A stretch of 6,559 nucleotides of DNA from JBAZOD01 sp041648955 (GTDB lineage Bacteria; Patescibacteriota; Patescibacteriia; Patescibacteriales; JAQTRU01). Below the pieces are notes generated by a model. It ran no database searches and was not told where the DNA came from. It saw nothing but the letters and a program-made list of their open reading frames with translations. Position 1 is the stretch's first letter; the number at the start of each line of letters is the position of its first letter. Both the position numbers and the translations under genes were made by a program. The stretch is from assembly GCA_041648955.1 (NCBI GenBank), contig JBAZOD010000051.1, forward strand, positions 1 to 6,559. The letters run 5' to 3'. This document shows, in pieces, positions 1 to 5,743 of this stretch.

Positions 1-531
1 GCTTTCCCTCAGAATATTTTTTTTACCGTAGAAATATTCCCCAATAATCTCACTTTCCCTGGGATTTTTTAATTTTAATTCTTTTTTGATTTTTTTTTGA
101 TTGGCGGGAACAGTACAAACTTCATCAACAATTTTATTCAAAGGAATATAATGGGTATGTTTGTCTAAAGTTTTATTTATTTCTATTTTGAAACCATTTT
201 TAACCATTTTTTTTAGGAAGTTTCTTACTTGATTTTTTCTTCGTATTTGGCTATTGCGGAGCATTTTGTGTAGATCGGGGCTTTTTTCATCAAAATTAAA
301 CCAAAGAACATTAAGTCTTTGGTTGCCCAGCTTGGCATAAAGCTCCAATCCGGTTATTGGTTTTATTTTATATTCTTTGCAAGCCCTCCTAAATTCATCC
401 AAGCCGCCGACAGTATTATGGTCGGTTAGAGAGGCAACTTTTATCCCTTTTTCTGCAATAAATTTAACTAATTCTGTCGGAGTCAGATAGCCATCGGAGT
501 AATTAGAATGAAGCTGCAAATCTATTAACAT
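1..531 (-). CDS. PHP-domain phosphoesterase-like protein, C-terminus cut off by window edge
   Basis: The reading frame is open from an ATG at 531 to base 1 (177 residues seen) and continues outside the window. The N-terminus has the polymerase-and-histidinol-phosphatase (PHP) pattern: DLQLHSNYSDG at residues 4-14, SLTDHNT at 34-40 with D37 and H38, and GLEL at 61-64 with E63. It most resembles the YciV/TrpH-type stand-alone PHP proteins, metal-dependent enzymes that remove phosphate from nucleotides; that is family knowledge, and the substrate here is unknown. Two expected metal ligands look substituted: the first His of the HxH motif is Gln6, and the His usually about 11 residues after the conserved Glu is Asn74. 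Residues about 84-160 form a Lys-rich, mostly helical insertion. The start is 4 bases after the stop of the upstream kinase gene, with AGGA ending 10 bases before the ATG, so it is probably translated as part of that operon. Confidence 0.85.
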   Translation of the reverse strand, partial: MLIDLQLHSNYSDGYLTPTELVKFIAEKGIKVASLTDHNTVGGLDEFRRACKEYKIKPITGLELYAKLGNQRLNVLWFNFDEKSPDLHKMLRNSQIRRKNQVRNFLKKMVKNGFKIEINKTLDKHTHYIPLNKIVDEVCTVPANQKKIKKELKLKNPRESEIIGEYFYGKKNILRES

Positions 532-535
532 AATT

Positions 536-1579
536 TTATATTCCTAAATTATTTTTTACTTTTTCTATAAGAGAAACGGCTCGTGTTGGTTCTGATTGGT
601 CTTTTAGAAGAAAAAAAGTGGCAGTGCGGATATTTGTCCAATTATAGTAATTATCAATCCTTTTTTGGAGATCTTCATCTAGCTTAATTTTAGCATCTTT
701 AAAGTAATTTTCCAAAAAAAGATTTTTTATTTTTTCCGTAAATTCCATGTCGTTTATTTTTCTCATGGACATATATTCAAATTGTTGGAGAAAACAGCCG
801 AGATCGCGGGCGAAATCAGATAAGCAAATGTCAGTAAAATCAATAACGGCCAATTTTTTTTTGCCCATTTTTATAATATTTTCCGGATGAGCATCGCCAT
901 GAATCAGCCAGCGTTTTTTTGTAGAATTCAAGAAGTCTTCTTCTTTTTTTGTGAAAATAGCATAAGCTTTTTTGTAGGTTTCATAATACTCAGGATAGAG
1001 TTTTTTTATGTCTGACAAAATAATTTTTTCATTTGGGATCACTGTTCGTATACGGCTATTTTCTTCATTAAAATTGCGGGCTTTTTCCGTTGGTGTTTTA
1101 TGAAGTTTGGCAAACCACGCAGCTGCCTTTGGGACTATCGTCTCTATTTCTTTCCGGTCTCCTTTTCTGATGTAATGGTAAAGATTGTTTCCAGATACTC
1201 CGCGATAAAATACGCCGTTGAAATATTCAGAATAGAAAAGAGGATGGGGAATAGAGAGAAAGCCTTTAGCAAAGCCGTTGTCCCAGAGATAATGGAGAGC
1301 GTCATAGACATTTTTTCTCGGCTCATCGCTATGAGCAGAACAAAAAATTGGCAAAGTTTTTATTTTTCCTGCTCCACTATCTTGGCGGTTGTTATTTTTT
1401 ACTAAGAAGGAAGTTTTGAATTCAAATACAATATGATAAGTGGTTTCCCAAATAAGTTTTTTGTGAGTTGTAATTTTTACTTTTTTAATATCAACAAAAT
1501 CTGGATATTTCGGTAAAATTTCTTTTCTAAATAAATCAATAACATATTTTTCGTCAAGAAGTTTTTTGATTATATTCAT
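536..1579 (-). CDS. APH/choline-kinase-fold phosphotransferase, substrate unknown
   Basis: This 347-residue protein belongs to the aminoglycoside phosphotransferase (APH) kinase superfamily, whose members phosphorylate small hydroxylated molecules with ATP. Visible motifs are AWFAKLH at 154-160, the catalytic-loop signature HGDAHPEN at 227-234 (D229 catalytic base, N234 Mg ligand) and VIDF at 245-248 (D247 Mg ligand), followed by DFARDLG at 255-261. The N-lobe is weakly conserved and I could not identify the ATP-binding lysine with confidence. An in-frame TTG at 1630 would give 364 residues but overlap the upstream GH57 gene by 46 bases. I prefer the ATG at 1579, 5 bases after the GH57 stop, with AAGGAG (1599-1594) inside the end of the GH57 gene as a ribosome site, spaced 14 bases. 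Its position behind glycogen synthase and GH57 suggests a sugar or sugar-derived substrate, but it lacks the DFEG-type signature I associate with maltokinases. Antibiotic resistance is not implied. Confidence 0.78.
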   Translation of the reverse strand: MNIIKKLLDEKYVIDLFRKEILPKYPDFVDIKKVKITTHKKLIWETTYHIVFEFKTSFLVKNNNRQDSGAGKIKTLPIFCSAHSDEPRKNVYDALHYLWDNGFAKGFLSIPHPLFYSEYFNGVFYRGVSGNNLYHYIRKGDRKEIETIVPKAAAWFAKLHKTPTEKARNFNEENSRIRTVIPNEKIILSDIKKLYPEYYETYKKAYAIFTKKEEDFLNSTKKRWLIHGDAHPENIIKMGKKKLAVIDFTDICLSDFARDLGCFLQQFEYMSMRKINDMEFTEKIKNLFLENYFKDAKIKLDEDLQKRIDNYYNWTNIRTATFFLLKDQSEPTRAVSLIEKVKNNLGI

Positions 1580-1584
1580 ATTTT

Positions 1585-2760
1585 TTATTTTGGCTCCTTC
1601 CGCCAATAATATGTCCAATGATTTTTCCAAACCATTTGTTTTATTTTTATATATAATTTTTCCGCTTTTATTTTTGTCTTTCTGGTAGCTACATCGTCAA
1701 GGGTCCTGATGGACCTTATTAATTCATTAACTCCTCTTTCTATTTCATCCGGACTCCAGGCGTGAGGGCCGAATATGTGGCTGAAATTTTTTCCAGATGC
1801 CCACCAAAAAGTGCAGCTGGCGAGTCCTCGAACTAAATGCCAGCGCGCCCAAAGATAATTATCGTCATTTTTGTATTTTTCGGTTGTTTTGTAGGCTAAA
1901 TTTGCTAATTTCCAGATATTTTTTTGAATTTTATTTTTTTTATCAGACCAAAGGATGTAAGGCTGGCCGTTTTTCAATTCTTTTTCAGTGGATACCCAGC
2001 TGCCGGCTATGGGTCTAATTTTTTCTAATTTTTTATGTTCAGAAATGAACTCAGAGATGGTTTTTGTTTCAAGATTTGGATTTTTTAATATTTTTTCAAA
2101 TTCTCCTGTCGGATCATTATGTCTTAAGCCGTATAATTCTGCATCAGTAGCCGTAATAGCTAAATCGTTATTTTTTTCTTTTGATATTATTTTGTCTAAA
2201 GTTTCCGGGACATAAGACTCCGATAATTTTCGAGAGCGAAAAATTATTTTTAATCCGGAATTCTTGTCTTCATAAATTTTATTAAAATCAGTTTTGCCTA
2301 ATTTTCCTCTTTCAACAATTTCTCCCAAAATTATCCATTCATAGCCGAGTTTTTTTATAATTTTAGCTACGTCCCGGCTATAAGCCATTTCAGGAAGAAA
2401 AAAACCGCGGGGCTTGAAATCATGGCCAAAATGTCTGCGCAAAATGGTTTCGTTTTCTTTTATTTGCCTAATAGCTTCTTCTCTCGGAATAAGGGGGAGA
2501 AGCGGATGATAGGCGGGTGTGCCCGTTAATTCGATTTGCCCCTTTTTAATTAGATTGTCTATTCTTGCAAGTAAATCTTGATAACCCAATTCTTCCCAGC
2601 GTAAAATTAATCCACCGGTAATATTGAGAGTAAATTTAATATTAGGGTTTTCTTCCAAGGCTTTCACTAAGCGGAGATAGCTTAATTCAGTCGCTTCTTT
2701 TATGATGCGGGCATCAGCATTAACTGGTTGATATAAATGAAGGAAATTTATCCAGAGCAT
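1585..2760 (-). CDS. GH57 family glycoside hydrolase (alpha-amylase / glucanotransferase type)
   Basis: The 391-residue product shows ordered glycoside hydrolase family 57 motifs: HLYQP at 8-12 near the N-terminus, GQIELTGT at 74-81 followed by YHPLLPL at 84-90, FFLPEMAYS at 120-128 with E124 as the expected nucleophile, and TATDAELYG at 203-211 with D206 as the expected acid/base. An SW pair at 254-255 and a Trp-rich helical region at about 304-335 match the family's C-terminal part. GH57 enzymes act on alpha-glucans through a retaining mechanism, as amylases, 4-alpha-glucanotransferases or branching enzymes. This protein lacks the longer C-terminal region of GH57 branching enzymes (usually over 500 residues), so a hydrolase or transferase is more likely; sequence alone does not decide. 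There is no signal peptide, so it should act in the cytoplasm. The ATG at 2760 directly precedes the conserved first strand, 44 bases after glgA, without a clear Shine-Dalgarno sequence. Confidence 0.88.
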   Translation of the reverse strand: MLWINFLHLYQPVNADARIIKEATELSYLRLVKALEENPNIKFTLNITGGLILRWEELGYQDLLARIDNLIKKGQIELTGTPAYHPLLPLIPREEAIRQIKENETILRRHFGHDFKPRGFFLPEMAYSRDVAKIIKKLGYEWIILGEIVERGKLGKTDFNKIYEDKNSGLKIIFRSRKLSESYVPETLDKIISKEKNNDLAITATDAELYGLRHNDPTGEFEKILKNPNLETKTISEFISEHKKLEKIRPIAGSWVSTEKELKNGQPYILWSDKKNKIQKNIWKLANLAYKTTEKYKNDDNYLWARWHLVRGLASCTFWWASGKNFSHIFGPHAWSPDEIERGVNELIRSIRTLDDVATRKTKIKAEKLYIKIKQMVWKNHWTYYWRKEPK

Positions 2761-2804
2761 AATTATAAAATTTAAAAAGTAAGAATTAAAATGAAAAATT
2801 TATT

Positions 2805-4271
2805 TTATCCTTTCAGAACTTTTCGATAAAGTAAGATATATTTTTTAGCCGGGATTTCCCAGCTATTTGATTCTTGCATAGCTCGCGCTATTAAGCTTCG
2901 CCAGACGTCTTTGTGCTTATAATTTTCTAAAGCCCTGATAATAGCTCCAAACAATGATAATTCGTCAAATTGGCTAAAAACGAAACCGGTACCCTTGCCG
3001 GTTGCCGGATTGAAATTAGTAACTGTGTCATTGAGTCCGCCGACTTTTCTGACGATCGGTATACAGCCATAACGCATGGCAATCAGTTGATTTATGCCGC
3101 AAGGCTCGTGATAGGAGGGTAATAAAAAGAAATCTGAACCAGCATAAACCAAAGTTTCATATTTTTGATTTTCCTCATGAGATGGCATGACTATTAATTT
3201 TTTTGGATATTTTTTAGCGAGTTTTTCCAATTCTCTTAAGTAGTTTTTATCACCAGAGCCGATAACTATAAATTGAATATCAAGCTGAAGCAACTGTTCG
3301 GCAATTTTTAATATTAGTTCAAAACCTTTTTGAAAAGTGACGCGGGAGGTTGTGCAGAAAAGCGGAATATTCATATCTACTGGCAGTTTAAATTTTTTCT
3401 GTAGATATTCTTTATTCAATTTTTTACGATGAATTTTTTTCCAGTCGTAGTTTTTGAAAAGGCCGGTATCTTTAGCCGGGTTGTAAGCCTTGTAATCAAT
3501 GCCATTAACTATTCCAAATAATCTATCCTGCCGATTACTTAAGATTCTCTGTAGATCCTGGCCAAATCTTTTTGTCATTATTTCTTTTCTGTATTGTTCG
3601 CTTACGGTATTTATTATATCGGCGGAAAGAATAGCTCTTTTGGAAAAATTTATATATTCTATTTTTGGATCGGCGAGGTGGGGAATGCGGCTGCGCCCAT
3701 AGTCTTTAAATTTTACCGGAACTTCCCACCAATTATGCCCTAATTGAAAAATTAAATTATGAATAGTGAAAATTGTTTTGGCTTTTTTCAAGGTTTTTGA
3801 ATAACGAAAATCTGTTTTTAAATAGAATGGTATCAAACCGGTCTGCCAGTCATGACAATGGACAATGTCAGCTTCAAATTTTATTAGAGAAATTAATTTT
3901 AAAGCAGCGACGTCAAAAATTAAAAATCTCGCATTCTCATGGCTGGAGCCATAAATTTTTTTTCTTTGAGAAAAATATTTTTTATTTTCTATAAAATAAA
4001 TAGGCAGGCCGTCCATTAAATATCCCCGCCAGTAATTAACAGTTATTGATTCCTTGGAATTGAGATAAATTTCAACATTTTCTTCCATTAATTTTAAATT
4101 GAATTTTTTCTTGTCAATTAACTGCCCGTATAGCGGGGTGATAACTATCACTTCGTGTCCTAATCTTTTTTGGGCTTTGGGCAAGCTTCTGGCAACATCC
4201 GCCAAACCTCCAGTTTTTGAAAAAGGAGCAACTTCAGAGGCGATATGAACAATTTTTAATTTTTTTTTCAT
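2805..4271 (-). CDS. glgA: Glycogen (starch) synthase, GT5 family
   Basis: The 488-residue protein is a full-length GT5 glycogen synthase, which transfers glucose from a nucleotide sugar (ADP-glucose in most bacteria) to the non-reducing end of an alpha-1,4-glucan. The N-terminal Rossmann domain (about 1-255) begins with KIVHIASEVAPFSKTGGLADV, in which KTGGL at 19-23 binds the nucleotide sugar; HCHDWQTGL follows at 138-146 and NGID at 256-259. The C-terminal GT-B domain has TSRVTFQKG at 308-316 with K315, and EPCG at 389-392 with E389 at the position of the key Glu, followed by VRKVGGLNDTV at 407-417. No catalytic residue is missing and the length is normal. The ATG at 4271 is fixed by the conserved N-terminus; no ribosome site is evident in front of it. 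It sits 33 bases after ruvC and 44 before the GH57 gene. Glucan synthesis and turnover thus appear co-transcribed. Whether ADP- or UDP-glucose is the donor cannot be read from the sequence. Confidence 0.95.
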   Translation of the reverse strand: MKKKLKIVHIASEVAPFSKTGGLADVARSLPKAQKRLGHEVIVITPLYGQLIDKKKFNLKLMEENVEIYLNSKESITVNYWRGYLMDGLPIYFIENKKYFSQRKKIYGSSHENARFLIFDVAALKLISLIKFEADIVHCHDWQTGLIPFYLKTDFRYSKTLKKAKTIFTIHNLIFQLGHNWWEVPVKFKDYGRSRIPHLADPKIEYINFSKRAILSADIINTVSEQYRKEIMTKRFGQDLQRILSNRQDRLFGIVNGIDYKAYNPAKDTGLFKNYDWKKIHRKKLNKEYLQKKFKLPVDMNIPLFCTTSRVTFQKGFELILKIAEQLLQLDIQFIVIGSGDKNYLRELEKLAKKYPKKLIVMPSHEENQKYETLVYAGSDFFLLPSYHEPCGINQLIAMRYGCIPIVRKVGGLNDTVTNFNPATGKGTGFVFSQFDELSLFGAIIRALENYKHKDVWRSLIARAMQESNSWEIPAKKYILLYRKVLKG

Positions 4272-4304
4272 AAGGCTAAAACAACATGAAGATAACTACG
4301 GTGC

Positions 4305-4799
4305 CTACATGTTTATTATTTTAATTAAAGAATTGGCTGAGCTGATAGCGATAGCTAAAGCATCGGCGGCATCATCTGGTTTTGGCAGTTCTTTTAGATT
4401 CAAAAGAAGCTTGACCATTTTTTGCACTTGCAGTTTGCTGGCCTGTCCATAAGCGGAAACGGCCTGCTTTACCTGCAGAGGGGTAGCCTCAACCATCGGA
4501 ATTTTATTTTGCCTGGCGGTGAGGAGTATGACGCCTCTGGCCTGGCCGACTACGAGCGCTGTTTTTACGTTCTTGCAAAAAAAAAGTTCTTCCACCGCTA
4601 TTAATCCCGGTTTATGCTTTTTTATTATTTTATCGAGTTTTGAATTTATCATTTCCAGCCTTGCGTCTAAGTTTTCTTTAGCCGGAGTTTTTATTGTTCC
4701 ATATTCTAAACAAGTCAATTTTCCATTTTTTTCTCTTTCTATTACACCATAGCCAGTGTCAGCCAGTCCCGGATCAATTCCCAGAATTATATTTTTCAT
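4305..4799 (-). CDS. ruvC: Crossover junction endodeoxyribonuclease RuvC
   Basis: The 164-residue product has the size and fold motifs of RuvC, the dimeric RNase-H-like nuclease that cuts four-way Holliday junctions at the end of homologous recombination. GIDPG at 7-11 supplies the first catalytic acid D9; AVEELFF at 68-74 supplies E70; PDDAADALA at 141-149 supplies D143 and D146. GQARGV at 85-90 and the VKQAV...G segment around 110-118 are also characteristic. All four acidic residues are present, so the enzyme should be active. It follows yebC by 67 bases, a gene pair common across bacteria, but ruvA and ruvB do not follow; glgA comes next. The ATG at 4799 directly precedes the first catalytic strand; no convincing Shine-Dalgarno sequence lies upstream. 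Confidence 0.96.
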   Translation of the reverse strand: MKNIILGIDPGLADTGYGVIEREKNGKLTCLEYGTIKTPAKENLDARLEMINSKLDKIIKKHKPGLIAVEELFFCKNVKTALVVGQARGVILLTARQNKIPMVEATPLQVKQAVSAYGQASKLQVQKMVKLLLNLKELPKPDDAADALAIAISSANSLIKIINM

Positions 4800-4866
4800 G
4801 ATGTATAATGTGTAATTCGCCAGCCCCTAGTAATTTTTCGGATAAAAAATAGGCAGGCGCCTTATA

Positions 4867-5595
4867 TTAAATATTAGAGATGTTATTATAATATTCATTT
4901 ACATCTTCGGAATCTTCCAGCTCTTCTATGAATTTTTCTATTTTTTCTTTTTCTCCCTCTTCTATTGCCTGTTCTTCTTTGGCAATAAATTCTATTTCCG
5001 CAGTTTCACTTTTTAAATTTTTATTTTCCAAGAATTTGTTTACCAGCTGAAGATCTTCAACCTTGGTAAAAATTGTCATGCCTTCTTCAGCCAGAGAAAT
5101 ATCTTGAGCGCCAGCGTCAATTAATTCCAATTCTAAATTTTCCGGTTCTATTTTTGCCTTTTCCATTTCTTCTTTTGAAATTCTTATTACTCCTTTTTGA
5201 GAAAAATTCCACATCACTGATCCCAGCGCACCGCCATGCTTAGCAAATATATGGCGGATATTGGAAGCAGCACGATTTCTGTTATCGGTTAAGCATTTTA
5301 TTACAAACTGTGATTTAGCCGGACCAAATCCTTCGTAAACCAATTCTTCAATTTGTTGTCCATTGTTTTCGCCAATACCCCTTTTGATCGCCCGCTCAAT
5401 ATTATCTTTTGGCATATTAGCTAATTTTGCTTTGTCAATCGCCATTCGCAAAGTGAAATTAGTGGTCGGGTCTCCGCCTTTTTCTTTGGCTGCAATAGTG
5501 ATAAGATTGGAAAGCTTTGTGAATACAGCCGCCCGCTTAGCGTCTACTGTCGCTTTCGCTCTTTTAGTTGTTGCCCATTTAGAATGTCCAGACAT
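4867..5595 (-). CDS. yebC: YebC/PmpR (TACO1) family protein
   Basis: The 242-residue protein is a full-length YebC family member. It opens with MSGHSKWATTK, has DAKRAAVFTKL at about 18-28, NMPKDNIERAIKRG at 60-73, YEGFGP at 87-92, DNRNRAASNIRHIF at 104-117 and GGALGS at 121-126, and closes with the family's LED.EDVNEYY pattern near the C-terminus. YebC proteins were long annotated as DNA-binding transcription regulators (PmpR); more recent work on YebC and mitochondrial TACO1 points to a role in translation, helping ribosomes through difficult stretches such as polyproline. Which applies here is not visible. An in-frame GTG at 5664 would add 23 non-conserved residues and run through an inverted repeat, so I place the start at the ATG of the conserved MSGHSKW. 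It is the first gene of the apparent minus-strand operon. Confidence 0.95.
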   Translation of the reverse strand: MSGHSKWATTKRAKATVDAKRAAVFTKLSNLITIAAKEKGGDPTTNFTLRMAIDKAKLANMPKDNIERAIKRGIGENNGQQIEELVYEGFGPAKSQFVIKCLTDNRNRAASNIRHIFAKHGGALGSVMWNFSQKGVIRISKEEMEKAKIEPENLELELIDAGAQDISLAEEGMTIFTKVEDLQLVNKFLENKNLKSETAEIEFIAKEEQAIEEGEKEKIEKFIEELEDSEDVNEYYNNISNI

Positions 5596-5631
5596 ATTAA
5601 AACTTGGAATTAACGCGTATATTAAAACAAA

Positions 5632-5648
5632 ATCAGGTTTCACCTGAT
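5632..5648. promoter_or_regulatory. Perfect 7-bp inverted repeat in the yebC leader (operator or attenuator candidate)
   Basis: ATCAGGT (5632-5638) and ACCTGAT (5642-5648) are exact reverse complements around a 3-base centre, 37 bases upstream of the yebC ATG. Read on the minus strand the hairpin is followed by TTTGTTTT, giving the shape of a weak intrinsic terminator. No minus-strand gene lies upstream for it to terminate, so a leader attenuator or a protein-binding dyad are the better explanations. The stem is short (three G-C pairs), and chance is not excluded. Confidence 0.4.
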
Positions 5649-5667
5649 GCTTTAAAATTAACACAAA

Positions 5668-5696
5668 TTGAAATAAAAATCAATATCAATTATAAT
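5668..5696 (+). promoter_or_regulatory. Sigma-70-type promoter for the phosphoglucose/phosphomannose isomerase
   Basis: TTGAAA at 5668-5673 (5 of 6 matches to the -35 consensus) and TATAAT at 5691-5696 (perfect -10) are separated by exactly 17 bases, the optimal spacing. Transcription would start near 5703, leaving a leader of about 41 bases before the ATG at 5744. In such an AT-rich region a -10 match is cheap, but the combination with a good -35 at ideal spacing is persuasive. Confidence 0.65.
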
Positions 5697-5707
5697 AGTT
5701 ATATCGG

Positions 5708-5719
5708 GGAAAATTTTCC
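5708..5719. promoter_or_regulatory. 12-bp perfect palindrome just downstream of the predicted transcription start
   Basis: GGAAAATTTTCC is a perfect palindrome lying at about +6 to +17 relative to the predicted start of the isomerase transcript. That is a classic place for a repressor dimer to block transcription. No regulator gene is nearby, and the AT-rich core makes a chance origin possible. Confidence 0.35.
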
Positions 5720-5743
5720 ATTTTTTAACTAAATTATAAATTT

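Larger units (their letters stand above)
5596..5743. promoter_or_regulatory. Divergent intergenic region between yebC and the isomerase gene
   Basis: This 148-base, very AT-rich stretch separates the two divergent start codons and must carry the promoters for both sides. It holds a strong plus-strand promoter and two perfect inverted repeats, listed separately. The sequence ATTATAAT at 5689-5696 is its own reverse complement, so a TATAAT box can be read on either strand. On the minus strand I find no convincing -35 hexamer at the right distance from it, nor for a second -10-like TAATAT at 5624-5619, so the yebC promoter is not assigned. Confidence 0.6.

Noticed and set aside
1100..1405. Plus-strand open frame of 101 codons opposite the kinase gene
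   Set aside because: It is antisense to a well-supported gene, shows no recognisable domain or ribosome site and has the look of a shadow frame; the same holds for the other plus-strand frames between 1144 and 5647.
536..1579. Reading the APH-fold gene as an aminoglycoside resistance gene
   Set aside because: Only the general kinase signature is present; the operon context is carbohydrate metabolism, and the superfamily is mostly not involved in resistance.
1580..1630. TTG start at 1630 that would lengthen the APH-fold kinase by 17 residues
   Set aside because: It would overlap the GH57 coding end by 46 bases and add non-conserved sequence; the ATG at 1579 lies just after the GH57 stop and has an upstream AAGGAG.
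2762..2767. TATAAT box on the minus strand directly before the GH57 ATG
   Set aside because: It lies one base from the start codon, so transcription would begin inside the gene, and there is no good -35 hexamer.
4844..4862. Possible terminator between yebC and ruvC: AGGC-GCCT-GCCT followed on the minus strand by six T residues
   Set aside because: The stem would be only 4 bp with a 4-base loop, and a single A interrupts the junction to the T tract; too weak to call, and the genes look like one operon.
5596..5664. GTG start at 5664 that would lengthen YebC by 23 residues
   Set aside because: The family begins at the conserved M(S/A)GHSKW, and the extension shows no family similarity and runs through an inverted repeat in the leader.
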